NCBI GenBank assembly: GCA_019279435.1
Contig: JAAALK010000289.1
Coordinates: 87,885,023-87,949,022, forward strand
From: Zizania palustris
Lineage: Eukaryota; Streptophyta; Magnoliopsida; Poales; Poaceae
Length of the DNA stretch: 64,000 bases
Reading direction: 5' to 3'
Below, one piece after another: positions 21,522-33,514 of the stretch. Numbering within the stretch: position 1 is the first letter of the stretch; each line of letters begins with the position of its first letter. A model generated the notes under the pieces. The model searched no databases. It worked only from the letters and a program-made list of their open reading frames with translations, and was not told the DNA's origin. The position numbers were made by a program, and so were the translations under genes.

Positions 21522-24500
21522 TTTCTAGAAAAACTTTTGTACATTATTCGAAGTGATAGCTGTGAGGGGTTCTGCTTCGACCCACTTGGAAAAATACTCA
21601 ATTGCTACCACTGCGAATTTCAGATTTCCTTTTGCTACTAGGAAGGGGCCAATAAGGTCCATGCCCCATCTGGCCATAGGCCAAACTGGGGCATTGACTT
21701 GAAGAGTTGTTGGCGGACGATGACTTCTTCTTCCCATCCATTGACAACCCTGGCATGTGCGGACTAGGCTCTACGCATCAGCTACTATTATAGGCCAATA
21801 AAGCCCCTGGAGAAGTGTTTTTCCTGCCAAAGCCCAAGGGGCCAGATGGCTACCACAAAGGCCTTCATGAATTTCTCAGAGTATCTCTTGACCTTCGGCT
21901 TGAGATATACATCGGAGAAGAGGGGAACATACTCTGGCCTTGCAGAGAATACCATTGATTATATGATAATTTCGAACTCTGAGCTTTAACCTCGAAAGCT
22001 GTGGCCCTTCAGGTAAATTTGCTTCACCTTGCAACAATTCCATAATTGAACTCCACCAATCAGTACTTGGAATGCAAAGAACTTCCGCAGAAGGGATCTG
22101 TGGCACCGAAGGTGAACTAAGCTCTTCGTAAAAAACTCCTTCCGGAATGTCCATAGCTCTGGCCGCAGCTTTTGCTAAGGTATCGACTTGCATATTTGTA
22201 GCTCTGGGTATACTTCGGATGGAAATCCCTTTAAATGCTGCTTCAATCTTACGGATCTCTTCCAAATACTTTGCAAGCTGGGGGTGATGAACTTGAAAAC
22301 TTTTATCAATGTGCCCTGCTACAATTTGAGAATCTGTTTTAATAACAACTCTTGTAGCCCCCAAAGCACGCGCCTTTCACAGTCCTAAAAAAAATTCCTT
22401 CATACTCCGCTCTATTATTGGTGGACTTAAAGTTGAGCCTTGCGGAGTACATTGCTCCTTTCCCTGAAGGTAAAATTATTACCGCTCCGACACCTGCTCC
22501 AGATGCTTGGAAAGATCCATCGGAGTATATAGTCCAAATTCCTTCATTTGGTTTCTCCGGAGCCCATACTGCGGAGGGAGTCCATTCTGCCACAAAATCT
22601 GCCAACACCTGTGACTTGATTGCTGTCCTTGCCACGAAGGAGATGCCAAAGGGTGCTAATTCAACAGCTAATTTCCCAATTCTTCCTGTAGAATCCTTGC
22701 TTCGGAGCATATCTCCTAAGGGATACGAAGTTGGTACAATCACATTATGTGCTAGGAAATAATGCCTCAATTTCCTCGAAGCCATTATCAAAGCATAGGT
22801 GAACTTCTCAAGCTCAGAATATCTTGTTTTTGCTCCAGACAATAATTTGGATACAAAATAGACTGGATTCTATGCCAGCTTCCCGTTGAAATCAACTTCT
22901 CTAACAAGGACAACACTGACAGCAGAGCCAGTAGCTGCAAGGTAGAGGAGTAGGGTTTCGTCCGCAACAGGCACCATGAGTGTAGCGAGATTACTGAGAT
23001 AATTATTAATATCATCAAAACTTTTTTGACACTCCGGTGTCCATGCAAAATCTTTGGACCCTTTCAATGCTTTGAAAATGGGCAAACTTCTCTCCACAGA
23101 CCTTGCTAGGAACCTGCTAAGTGCTGCTAGGCGGCCAGTTAGCTTTTACACTTGCTTTAAAATTTCCAGAGGAGCCATCCTTTGTAATGCAGTTATTTGA
23201 GTTGGGCTAGCTTTGATCCCACTGCTTGAAACTAGATACCCTAACAATTTTCCAGCCTAAGCCCCGAAGATACATTTCTCGGGGTTGAGATGAACTCCAC
23301 ATGCCCGAAGGCTATTGAATGTTTCTGCTAAGTCTAGGCTATGTTGGTGCTTTAGAGCACTCTTTATTACAATGTCATCCATATAGGCTTCTACATTGTG
23401 GCCCATTTGATGACCTAGATCTTTAGCAATTAACCTCGAAAAAGTTGCCCCGGCATTTCTTAAGCCGAAATGCATTCTTACATAGCAGAAGACTCCCGAA
23501 GGAGTTACAAAGCTTGTTTTAATTTCATCTTCGCGCTTTAACCAGATTTGATGATAGCCAGAATACACGTTGAGGAAGCTTAATAACTCCGAACCAACAG
23601 TGGAGTCAACCAATTGATCAATTCGGGGCATGGGATAGGGGTCACGGGGGCATGCTTTATTCAAGGATGTAAAGTAAATACACATGCGCCACTTCCCGGA
23701 AGATTTCTTTCGGACGAAGACTGGGTTGGCTAGCCACTCCGTATGAGCTACTTCTCTAATAATCCCAGCCTTCAGCAACTTTTCCACTTCTGCCTTAGCA
23801 AGGATGGCCCTCTCTGCCGATAACTTCCAGAGTCCTTGTCGGACAGGCCAAACCCTCAGGTTCACAATCAAGCTATGTTCAATAATATCCCGACTCACTC
23901 CGGTAATGTCCTCATCAGACCATGCAAAGACATCCAAATTTTCTTCAACTACTTTTTCTAACGAAGTAGCGACTTCTGGAGGCAAATCCTTGCCGAACTG
24001 AAATGAATAGTCTTTGCCATCTTTGACAATAACCTTCGTTACAATCTCTCATTCGGGGCTGGGTCTTGGGAAGGACTTCTTTGAAGGTTCACCTGAAGCA
24101 GAGGTATCCTCCGGGTTGCCTTGTACGTTGTTCACTTGTCTCGGGTCAAGAGGGGGGCCATGACCATATTCCGCTCTTCGCGTAGTGGCCTGATCTCCAA
24201 AGACAGTAAGCACTCCCTCTTGCATGGGCATCTTCATACATAAATAATTATGATGCGCCATGGCTCCGAACTGATTTAACATGCCCTCCCGAAGATAACA
24301 TTATATGCATAGGGGGCATCTACAACATCGAAAATCACCTCCTCCGTCCTTGCCAGTAGCCCCTCTCTGAAAGAAACCTCCAGACCTATTTGGCCGAGGG
24401 CATCAAGAGGGGGTCCTGCGAAGCCTTGCAAAGGACGAGCTGCAAGGAGGAGATGTTTCCTGGAGATACAGAGCTGATCAAAGGCTTGGAAGAAGATAAT

Positions 24501-24640
24501 ATCTGTTGAACTCCCTCCGTCAATCAGCACTCTCTAGACTTTAGTCCCTGCTATGTCGGCAGTAATGACAAGGGGATCTGCATGCGTAAACTTTATGCCA
24601 GCTGCATCATCTGCGGAAAGGCGCATGGGACCACTCAGGC
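21522..24640 (-). pseudogene. A2 pol: protease, RT, two RNase H domains, truncated integrase
   Basis: Protease 24530-24276 has LIDGGSSTDIIF with its catalytic Asp. RT 23985-23257 has WLANPVFVRKK, FLNVYSGYHQI (catalytic Asp replaced by Asn) and AYMDDIVIKS. The first RNase H is 23097-22700. The second RNase H (22842-21876) has IYSDGSFQASGAGVG, NNRAEYEG and IKTDSQIV, all three acidic positions kept. The integrase zinc-binding part (about 21870-21738: CQGCQWMGRRSH) and the start of the core (21737-21525: WGMDLIGPFL, with the first catalytic Asp) are then cut at 21522 by the deletion. Stops and frameshifts separate the blocks. Confidence 0.88.
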
Positions 24641-26231
24641 ATGGTAGCTGTGGATGAAGAAGTTCCATTATGGCCCACTTCTCGGACATATTCTCTTCGT
24701 TGTCTCTTCGACATACTGCCGAGGGTCCCTCCTCAGGAAATGGGGAGGACTACTCTTTTACCTCGATCTTGACCATCTTCCTACTTCGGAGGTGGCATAA
24801 TATTGACCATCGGAGGTTGCTTTGTAGGGTCAAAGTTGTCTATACGTGCCACAGCCTGGACATGCTCTGGACGCACCTCGGAAGGAACTCGGTTAGTAGT
24901 GCCTCGACCCGAGGTTCTTTCAAGGTACTCGCCTCTTAAAGCGAGTATAGACTTGCACGCATCAGTAGCGTGACTTCGATTCTCACCATGGGCGCAGCAG
25001 AAGAAGGCCTGGGCTTTGCCAGCCAGCTTCCCTGGCGGCCTCCAGCCGCTGGTCTTGCTTCCCGAGGCTTGTGAAGTCTTAGGGGAAATTTCTGCTGCGG
25101 AGCAAAGTTCAAGACTTCTGAATGAGGATGCTTTTGCCCCCGACGTCTGTCATGCTGGACTTCAAAGTTAGGCCCCTACGAAGGTGTTGAAGTCTTCACT
25201 TCCAACTTGACTTCTTGCAGGATTGATGGAGTTGAAGCAGTTCTCCGAAGCTACCCTTCTTCTGACCTAGCATATTCTTTAAAATAAGACATCAGCTGAG
25301 CAACAAAGGATATCTGTTTCCGATGAAGTTTATCAAGGAGGCCTGCATGGGTAACTCCCTCTCGAGCTGCATCAACTACGGAGGATGTAGTAAGCCCTCG
25401 AATTTGCGACTTCGTATGGGCGAAGCGCTTGAAAAACGGTCTTAAATTCTCTCCAGGCAGCTGCTTCATGTGGAAAAGACTTCCCGTAGACATTGGGGGT
25501 ACGAAGGTACCCTGAAAGTTACTTATGAACTTCTTACTTAATTGCTCCTAGGTTCTAATCGATCCCGGCTTCAGGGACCAAAACCACCACAAAGCCACCC
25601 CTTCGAGAGCAAGGGGGAAACACTTGGCCATGGTATCTCGCACTCCTCCACTGGCCTCAATTGCCAGAGCATAAGAACGGGAGAACTCCCCAGGGTCCTC
25701 GTCTCCAGAATACTTGTAGAGCTTCGAAGTTTTAAACTTCGGGTCGAAGCACACTTTCTACAGCTCGAGATGCAGCGGAGACTCGCTATCGAAGGAAGCG
25801 TTCTCTGGGGCTTCGGGATAAGGAAGTTTGTCGTCTTGGGGCATTTCGGAAATGACCGGGGTGGCCTGAGAACGAAGCCTATCTGTGGCTTCTTGCCTCC
25901 ACCTTGCCACATCAGCATGGAGACTGGCCATTTGGGCTGCCATGTCGCCAAGACCATCTTCATCTCCTCCGGAAGGACCTTCCGGGTCTTGAGAACTGTA
26001 CGTGTCAGTTCGAAGCAGAATCAGAGCTGGAGAAGAGACTCCGGCTGGCCGAAGTATAGATGGAGTTGGAGGAGGAACTCCGTATGCTCAAGGAAGGGGA
26101 ATCCCTTTGGGGGTCTGAGGTGGAGGAATTACCAAAGGTCCTCCGACCTCGACTGTGTTCGAATATCTTACTCCGGAGGTCCGAGGAGACCTCCGAGTAG
26201 GACTACCACTTAAACTCCGCTTGGGAGGCAT
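24641..26231 (-). pseudogene. A2 gag
   Basis: Starts at an ATG at 26231 (MPPKRS-type start shared with A1) about 60 bp inside the primer site. A Pro-rich N-terminus is followed by MAAQMASLHADVARWRQEA (25943-25758) and the capsid-like segment (25754-25548: FKTSKLYKYSGDEDPGEFSRSYALAIEASGG). The continuation is 25493-25251 (MKQLPGENLRPFFKRFAHTKSQI). The Cys/His region near 24960-25020 corresponds to the A1 nucleocapsid. 24641-24960 is the gag-protease linker. Frames shift near 25760 and 25545. Confidence 0.8.
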
Positions 26232-26275
26232 GGTTTTAGAACTTGGTAGAGAATGAAGTTTTTTGGACTAGGCTC

Positions 26276-26293
26276 CCCACGGACGGCGCCAAC
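26276..26293 (-). promoter_or_regulatory. Primer-binding site of A2
   Basis: Reverse complement of the bases next to the 5' LTR: TTGGCGCCGTCCGTGGGG, identical to A1. The TGGCGCC start resembles sites reported for tRNA-Asp-primed plant Gypsy elements; the tRNA assignment is tentative. Confidence 0.7.
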
Positions 26294-26790
26294 TGTTGGC
26301 GTAAAAGATTATGCTAAAAGGTTTCCAGAGATTAGAAACTAACAAACGAAGTGTTTGTGAAGTGAACTATTTCAAGCCTCCGAATTGGATAATAGCTCAA
26401 AGAAGTTCGAAGATGTGTATTGAATAACTCAGTATTCGATGATCATTACAGGGTAAAATGAGGGGTGTTTATAGGCGAAAATTATAAGGAAAAGACCTTT
26501 TTACCCCTCTATTACAACTGACATAGTGGAAACTATTTGGTACCCTTAATAGGGCTAAAATGGTAAAAGACTAATCTAATGAGAAAGAATATAAGTCTTC
26601 CATCCTAGCTGGCAGGGAGGTTCTCGAAAGAGTCGACGTTCGAAGCTATACTCCGAACAAGAGTCCGCTTTGATCATTCGAACTTGACCCAGTACTAAAT
26701 CGGAGTTAGATACTAGAGAACTTCGGCTTAATAGATTGCCTTCGTCTTGTTACTGTAGTGACCGTGAGGATGAAGTATTTTCCCCCAACA
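26294..26790 (-). repeat. A2 5' LTR
   Basis: TGTTGGCG ... TCCCCCAACA on the plus strand, 497 bp, next to the primer site on its left and the target duplication gtagc on its right (26791-26795). It contains a degraded TATA region (GTGTTTATAGG, near 26465). Confidence 0.93.
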
Positions 26791-28020
26791 GTAGCCGAAA
26801 CGGAATCCTGGCTTTTGGTGCTCTTACCACAGGCGGAGATGATAAGCACTCTTTTATTTTCTCAAACGGGTGTTCCTGACTTGCCCCCTTAGTAAATTCG
26901 GCTTCATTCTTTAGCCGAAGTATGGGGACAAAAGCATCGATCTCGCCAGATAAGTTAGATATAATTCACCTTGCCTAGCAACTTCTGTATATCTTTCTTG
27001 CATGTCAGTGCTTCAAAGTTTTTAATCTTCTAAAGACTCTTAGGATCAATCTCAATACCTCATTCATGAATCATGAATCCTAACAACTTGACCGCCGTGA
27101 CGCCAAAGGTGCACTTGAGTGGATTCATTTTTAAGCCATACTGACGCATCCTATCAAAAGCAACTCTCAAATCAGCTAAATTGTTTCCCATAGCATCTGA
27201 TTTGACTACACCATCATCTATATAGACTTCTACCATAACTCCTAGCAAGTAATGAAAGATCAAGTTCGTAGAATGTTGATATGTAGCGCTACCATTCTTT
27301 AAACCAAAAGTCATCACAACCCACTCAAACAAGACGACAAAACAAGGGCATCGAAAGGCTGTCTTATAGATGTCCTCTTCGGTCATAAAGATTTGATTAT
27401 AACCAGCATTGCCATCAAGAAAACTTAGTACCTTATGTCTTGAAGCATCGTTGATCAACATGTCGGCTATCGTCAAGGGATACTCATCCTACGGAGTGAC
27501 CTTGTTCAAGTCCCTGAAATCAATACACACTGGAATCTTGTCACTTCCTTTCTTCTCTACATGCACAATGTTAGCAACCCATTCAACATACCTGCATGGC
27601 CTAATAAACTCATCCTTGAGTAATCGTTCTATCTCCTCTTTAACTCGGTCATACATGGCCAAATTAAAGCTATGAGGGTGCTTTTTATAAGGCCTAAACC
27701 CGGGTTTGATAGGAAGCTAATGCTCTATGAGCTCACAACTTAGACCAGGCATCTCACTATACTCCCATGAAAAATAATCGACATATGATCGAAGCAACTT
27801 TATTACATCGGCCTTTTCATTAGCCTGCAAATTTTTGTTTACAAAAGTCAGCCTTGACCTAACTTTTCTACTTCGCTAAAATCTTCAATGGCTTCGGCAA
27901 TACTATCTTTAGAAGACCTATATTGATCAACATGAGACTTTAGCCAATCAAGATTACCTTTAGTAGACATGACCACTAATTAGAGACAGTTATGCTACAC
28001 CAGCCGGATTTATAGACACG
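26791..28020 (-). pseudogene. B2 reverse transcriptase
   Basis: Resumes B2 after A2. Blocks on the minus strand: N-terminal RT region (28020-27480), then 27476-27060 with MLINDASRHKVLSFLDGNAG (catalytic Asp kept) and YIDDGVVKS. The thumb follows down to 26791 with the first RNase H just beyond (continued in 16893-18648). Stops interrupt it near 27059, 27490 and 27720. Homologous to B1 RT (56782-56078). Confidence 0.8.
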
Positions 28021-29524
28021 GGAACAAAATGTCCCTCAGACATGCTAACAAAGTCGTAGTCCGAAAGATCTCTCTACCTGATAAGCATTCTACCTTATCA
28101 TTAACAGCGTCAGTAGACACGTTGGCCAAAGAAACATGGGCCAAATTGTCAGCTGGTATGATCTCCACATCATCGCCGTCCCACTAAATCAAGCACTGGG
28201 TCAAATTAGACGGAATGTAGCAATTCGCGTGAATCCAATCATGCCCAAGTAGCACGCTGTAGTTACCTTTCACATCAATGATGAATAACACCATTGGTAA
28301 CGTCTTGTTGCCCACCGTCAGCTACAAAGAAAGTACGCCCTTGGCCTCGGAGCTCTCACCGTTGAAGCTGTTGAGCGTTAGGTTGGTCCTCATAATGTCA
28401 TCTTCATTCTTGCCGACGTTCTTTAGCAGAGAGTATGACATCAAGTTGACGGTGGCGCCTCAATCCACAAGAATCCTTGAGATCAGATTCAAATGATGAG
28501 TCGTATCCTTAGGATTCTCGAAAATAGCTTCTCGTGCACCGAGGCTTATCTGAGAAACCTCGGTTTCATCCTATGGGAGTGCAAACCCAGCGGGTAACAT
28601 GACGACATTTATATCCATCACTTGAGGAGAGGGCCCCTTGGAGACATGTGTGTAGTCATCGTCGATCAGATCGTCCTCCTTATCACTCGGAGTAGGAGCC
28701 GGGTTGTTTACGGCAACTGGCTTCGTCTTCCAAACCTTCTTCATCACTGGTCGGGGACGGATCTCCTCGAAAATAGCGTCTAGGTCATCCTCGGCCTTCT
28801 TCTCATGCATCTCCTAGGCTCGAAGATGTTGTAGTCACCTCTTTCGGGACTTTGTCATGCCTAGAGGTGTCAATAAAGGATGTGGCTTAGTGTCGGGCAC
28901 CACAACTTTGCTCCTAGAACTCTTGGCCGAATGAGAATTCTGCGGATCGGCCTCGGCGATTTTGCGCTTGGTGGAGACGTCTTCCTATGTCGTGTTGGTT
29001 GACCGGTCATGGGGGGCTAGTCGGTCCGACAGGTATCAGATGCCTGCAAAAAGTCGGGCGGACCGGCCATACTAGGCCTATCGGACCGGGGTACTGAGGG
29101 CGGTCTGACTGGTTCCTTCCCGGTTTCCTTCTGTAGCTCACTTCCGTCTTTTTCCGCGGGATCCCCCTTAGGTATTGGGACATCATGGGAGCCCACCTTG
29201 ATGACGATAGCTTCAGATGGCATTGCTCATTGGCGCACTCATCTGATCGTGCATGTCATAAAATCCAGAGGGCACGAATCGAGCAACATAATATGGGGTA
29301 GGGTACCCAAGAGGAGGAATATGATACGGTGGCCACTACGCCATGGACCAATGATATGGTGGAGGAAGTGGTGGATCCAATGGTCTCGCTCATCGTGGGC
29401 CAAACCCACTCTTCCGAGGAGTGCTCAGCCTCGCTGGAGGTCCTGGTCAAGCATTCGCCTTCTCGGTCCTCTTGTGTTTCTAGAGTAGCATGTCGTATGT
29501 TACCTTTGACTTCTTGCGAGTCAC
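28021..29524 (-). pseudogene. B2 protease and gag-protease linker
   Basis: The protease motif near 28440-28475 reads LVD, stop, GATVNLMS: the catalytic Asp is present but the following Gly codon has become TGA. The N-terminal protease side (28810-28571: MDINVVMLPAGFALP) matches B1 57921-57703. The linker 28820-29223 is Pro/Ser-rich and encodes VPRSDRPSMAGPP (29223-29017) over a palindrome pair. It ends at F2 (29525). The protein continues at 31060. Confidence 0.8.
29001..29110. repeat. Palindrome array in B2 gag-protease linker
   Basis: Degenerate GGTCNGACC copies. The pair GGGCGGACC (29056) and TATCGGACC (29079) is exactly 23 bp apart; further copies lie near 29004, 29021 and 29101. The minus-strand translation is RSDRPSMAGPP, the same peptide as in the pol linker array at 14314. 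Confidence 0.8.
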
Positions 29525-31059
29525 TATAGGACCGAGAGTAGCGACCAAGGGGGGGTGAATGGGCGCCTAAAAAATTCTTTCGAATAAATGGCCTTCTCCC
29601 AACACCCAATGCACCTCAACAGACAAACAACATAATCAAAACAAATCACTGAGAAAATTCATAGAAAGCTACAATGCTATCACTCTCCTGTCAAATATGA
29701 TGTGATGCGACAATATGAGAGATCATAAGCACTAACAAATAATCTAGCCTAAAAATGACTAGTGTCCTGATCGAAAAGACGCCATCAAAGTGCTTCAAGG
29801 CAGATTCGATAAATAATCATAGGACTGACTCTAGATATAGAACAGTTCAATCAAAAACACTTGTACTTCTTAAGACATAACATTCTCACAATAGTTTCTC
29901 AAAAATGAATATCGCAGATTAATTTAACAGAGAATACTCAACAAACGATTAAGAGTAGTAAATGCATGAGGAATGAGGTAACCAGAAAATTACTGTGATT
30001 CCTGTGATTCTGCTGCCTGAAGTCATACGGAACATCTTGCATGCGCTGAGTATTCCTGCTAGTGCCGTACATGTCTTCTAGCTCCTTCTCGCACTAGCAC
30101 CAGGCTTCTGCACCGTCAATCCACAACACAAGACCATGGGCCAGCATCAAAACCAATGACCTCGTGTGCTTCTCCCGCTGCACCTCTCAGCGCCGAACTG
30201 TTCTAGTGCCATGCACTCAACTCCTCTACATGCCACACGCTGCTGCAGCCCTGGGCCTCGCTGTGCACGGCTACAAGACAACTCGATGAACACGGAAACA
30301 GGACAATACTAAAAATACCTTCGAAGCCTACTTCAAATCTTGCACGCCGCTCAAAGTCTAACTAAAAATAACCGGCTTCTAAAATCATGCGAGGAACAGT
30401 GGCGATTTTTGCCGAATGATCAGTGGGGAAAGTAAACTTGAACTCATATTTTCTATTTTTTGTGAGTTGGAAACCCTAGGGGGCATACAAGCCTATTTTA
30501 TAGGCAACCCATTAAATGGGAAATGACAAATTTACCCAATAGTAATTTACATAAATGCAAAAATAAAATTGTGGGCCCAACGGGCAAAATAATAAAATCC
30601 TAATTAAAGGTAGATTGTCATGTTGCAGAGCTTTCGTAGCAGCTATGGCTTCGCTTTAGGACCGTCGAATCTCCGATGGGCGGTCTGGATAGATGCGTCG
30701 GTTTTACGCCGAAATCAACAAAGCGTTTGTTGTCATCGCACCGGGTACCCGAATTGGGCCGGCCTGATTCCGTAGCTCCCTCAGCCCGGCAATCGTTTGT
30801 GCGCCCATTTAACTAGTGAAAGCCGGTCAACAAACTAGCGGATCTCCTACCATTCCTGGCCCATGTACCCAGATTGGGTCAGCCCGATTCTGTGGCCCCT
30901 CTGCCTAGCAGTCGCTCGCTGTCCGTGTACCTGAGTCACATGTCACCCAAGACATGACATGTCTCATCTCCTCTTTGTCTCCTCTCTCATTGACTTCCGT
31001 TGACAATCACTCATCACTCCTAGAGCCATGAGGCCCATGATCTTCAACATGGCTCCTCA
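29525..31059 (-). repeat. F2: solo LTR in B2 gag
   Basis: 1535 bp, starting TATAGGACC then GCGACCAAGGGGGGG and TGAATGGGC, ending CATGGCTCCTCA. The flanking target duplication is gtcac (29520-29524, 31060-31064). Gag sequence continues across it without loss when B1 is used as reference. F1 (52943-54680) is a second copy. A minus-strand TATA-like box lies near 30490 (rc CTATAAAATAGG). No ORF of note; it is non-coding LTR sequence. Confidence 0.9.
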
Positions 31060-32573
31060 GTCACAGCCGAAGATGATGAGCTAGTGTTCACCTTCCACAA
31101 TCCTACCTTAGGGTTCTTTGGCACGAGCATGTGTGGGTGCGGTTCTACGATCACGACCTCCTTCCCCTTAGAGGACCAGGCCTGCTCAGGACGAATCAAC
31201 ACCTTGTTCCCATCGAGATAAAAAGTGTTCATGGGAAAGGGGTCCTGGTCGAGCTTCATCTTTGGATTTGTATCTAGCTTCAACCGTCCTTCTATGGTCG
31301 ATTGAACCTGCCGACGAAAAACATTGCAATCATTAGTATAATGGGAATGAGAATCATTCCACTTACAATAAGTCCGCTTCTTCAAGTCATCTGCAATCGG
31401 AATGACGTGACCCTTTGGTAACCTGATAAGTTTGTTCTTTAAGAAAAAATCAAATATTTTATCACACTTGGTCACATCGAAAGAATACTTCACCTCGCTG
31501 GGCCGACTCTTGGTAGGAGATGGTCATAACTCAATGCAAGTAATGGGCTTGGCATTACTAGAACAAGTCCATACTACAGTATACATGTCGGCTGAGTCAT
31601 CCTCACTCTCCGATGATTCCTCATCAAGTGCTCCATGACATGCACCTCGGCCTTAGGCTTGTTGAATGTTTTAGTGAATTTTCTAATTTTTTCTCAGCTT
31701 TCCTGAACTAGAGCCTTCTGTAGCACCTAACTAACATCAAAGAAATCCTAGCCATCCAGCTTCTCCTTAAGGTCAGAGTGAAGACCGTTAAAAGCTAGGT
31801 CCGCCAAGTCTCTATAAAAAATGTTCAAAGTAAAACATCGGTTTCAAGTGTCTCTAAAACGCTTGACGTACTCATTGACACTCTCATTAGGCTTCTATCT
31901 AACCGATGTCAATTGCAAAAGTCTGAGCTCAGTTTCCCCAGTATAAAAACACTCATGAAACTTCTACTACAAATGGGCCCATGTTTGGACAGAGTTCAGC
32001 GGTAACGTCAAAAACTAAGTGAAAGCAGTGTCGGAAAGAGATAGAGAGAATAACCTAAGCTTCAACGCATCCGACCCACTAGCTTCGCCACACTGTGCTC
32101 TGAATTGGCCTATGTTCCCTAGTGTGGTTTTTCTACCTTTGTCATCAAATTTTCAAATTAAGGCATCCTAAAGCCGCGCGTGTACGGGATGGTGTTGAAG
32201 TGATCATGGTACCACATGTAATAAACCCTAACCTGACCTCTAGGTATTCAACACACACACTCTCTAAACAGTGCACGTATCTGCTCATCAAAGTCGTCTA
32301 CGCCTCCTGCCTACGCACGTCTCTCGTATGGGGGCATGACACGAGGTGGTATATCATGGTGTTGGCCATGCGGCTCCTCCTCTCGTGGTGGTTAAAGATA
32401 CGGGCTATAATCAGGCATATGTGGTTGTGCGGGAGCAGGAGGTGTGGGCAGCGCGGGATAAGGTAGTGTAGGTGCGGGCGGCGGCACATAGTGTGTGACA
32501 AGGGCAGTTTGACTGTCCATAAAGCCGATCTGACTGAGGGTGTGATAGCCAGTCGAACAGGCCTGATGGCTAG
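31060..32573 (-). pseudogene. B2 gag
   Basis: The minus strand carries a nucleocapsid-type segment in 31493-31044 (YCKWNDSHSHYTNDC, a C-H-C zinc-binding pattern, then NVFRRQVQ). Upstream are capsid-like sequences (about 32160-31500) and a low-complexity His/Pro/Arg-rich N-terminal stretch (32675-32298 frame). Stops are frequent. The gag is cut at 32573 by E2. Sequence at 32300-32320 is the uninterrupted equivalent of the B1 site where the CACTA element landed. Confidence 0.75.
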
Positions 32574-33514
32574 TGTGAAACCAAGTGGGATCGCACTGTG
32601 GTTTTTATCTTGGTGATGAGTGATTGACAAGTTTGCTCGATCTGGAGTAATGAGTGAATGGTGGTTTGCTTGCATCGATGGGATCGATGTGTGAGTGTAG
32701 ATTGTATGCCGAGGGGATCGGTGTGCGTCTTTTTCTTATTTTGTTTTGTCTCATGTGTGCAAGGTGGAGATGCTAGCCAACTGTCAACGGTAGGTGATCA
32801 AGGGTCAAGCGGGGAGCTTGATGCCAGAGGATCAAGGAGGTCGGGTGAAGTTGGGGATGATGTCAGGAGTGGACGTGGAGATAGAGCAAGACATGGACGG
32901 ATGGATGATCGAGGCAACGTGTCGACCAAGTAAGGGAATGGGAGGACAGTTCAAGTGATTAGGTGACTCGAGGGGATCGAGAGTGGGAGAGACTTGCTAG
33001 CAGTCAAGTTCGTGGATTGGAGTCACATGCCGGTGATCGGGAAGGCTTTGTCGGTTTTGGCTAAAAACCGTCATACCAGAAATTGTGTAATAAATTAAGT
33101 GCAATCTTTTAGTATTTTTTGGAATTTTTAATTCTGAAAAATATTAAAAGAATAGGGTCAATGATTTAATAAATTAGGAGTATACTTTTGTGTATTTTTC
33201 AAAATTATTAATTCTAAAAATACATAAGGGTATTTAGGTAAATACTTGGTCATTAAACCCTAATTGCATTTTGGGGAATACCTTGATGAGCTTGCCTATA
33301 TAAAGGACCCCACTCAAAGGGGATTAGACGAACTTTGGCTGCACAATTTTAGGGGGCTTTTGGGCATCTAATCTAGAGATTTCTGAACATCACATCTTCT
33401 ATTTTTCTTACTGCTGCCGACCTCTTTTAATTTGCCTACACTGCTCATCGCTGGCTGAGTTCATTCCTTCCCAGCGTGCCGGATTGGCTACAGAGCCACC
33501 ACCACAGAAGCTAG
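32574..33514 (+). mobile_element. E2: 5' part of a long LTR, cut by B1
   Basis: Starts TGTGAAACCAAG, like E1 at 37935. Shared landmarks: ATGAGTGATTGA, CTTTGTCGGTTTT, an AT-rich block with AATAGGGTCAATGAT, and a TATA box TATATAAAGG (33297-33306; E1 38571-38580). It stops at AGAAGCTAG (33514), where B1 begins. E1 reads AGAAGCTAGCAAGCC at the same point (near 39083), proving an interruption. The remaining ~2 kb must lie beyond the window. No coding sequence. Confidence 0.8.

Larger units (their letters stand above)
18649..26790 (-). mobile_element. A2: complete-ended Tat-type Gypsy element with 3-kb internal deletion
   Basis: LTRs 18649-19145 (3') and 26294-26790 (5'), both 497 bp, flanked by a perfect target duplication gtagc (18644-18648, 26791-26795) in B2. 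Length is 8142 bp against 11138 bp for A1. The missing piece runs from the middle of the integrase to the middle of the antisense gene, with the junction near 21517-21522. I counted about 25 LTR mismatches by eye (about 95% identity), so A2 is older than A1. Order on the minus strand: LTR, primer site, gag, protease, RT, RNase H, second RNase H, truncated integrase. The antisense gene is on the plus strand. Confidence 0.92.
12086..32573 (-). mobile_element. B2: Tat-type Gypsy element, heavily interrupted
   Basis: Minus-oriented element: 3' LTR (12086-13200), polypurine tract, integrase, RNase H, RT, protease and gag up to 32573. It is interrupted by a solo A-type LTR, A2, a tandem duplication and F2. 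The 5' half (5' LTR, primer site) is cut off by E2 at 32574 and must lie beyond the window. No antisense gene is present: the integrase ends about 150 bp from the LTR. It aligns block by block with B1 (33515-60430). Both carry 23-bp-spaced palindrome arrays at the same three places. Confidence 0.85.

Noticed and set aside
32569..33514. GCTAG on both sides of 32574-33509 as target duplication of a short element
   Set aside because: E1 shows the E sequence continuing past AGAAGCTAG, so the right GCTAG is the B1 insertion site within E2 and the left copy is coincidence.
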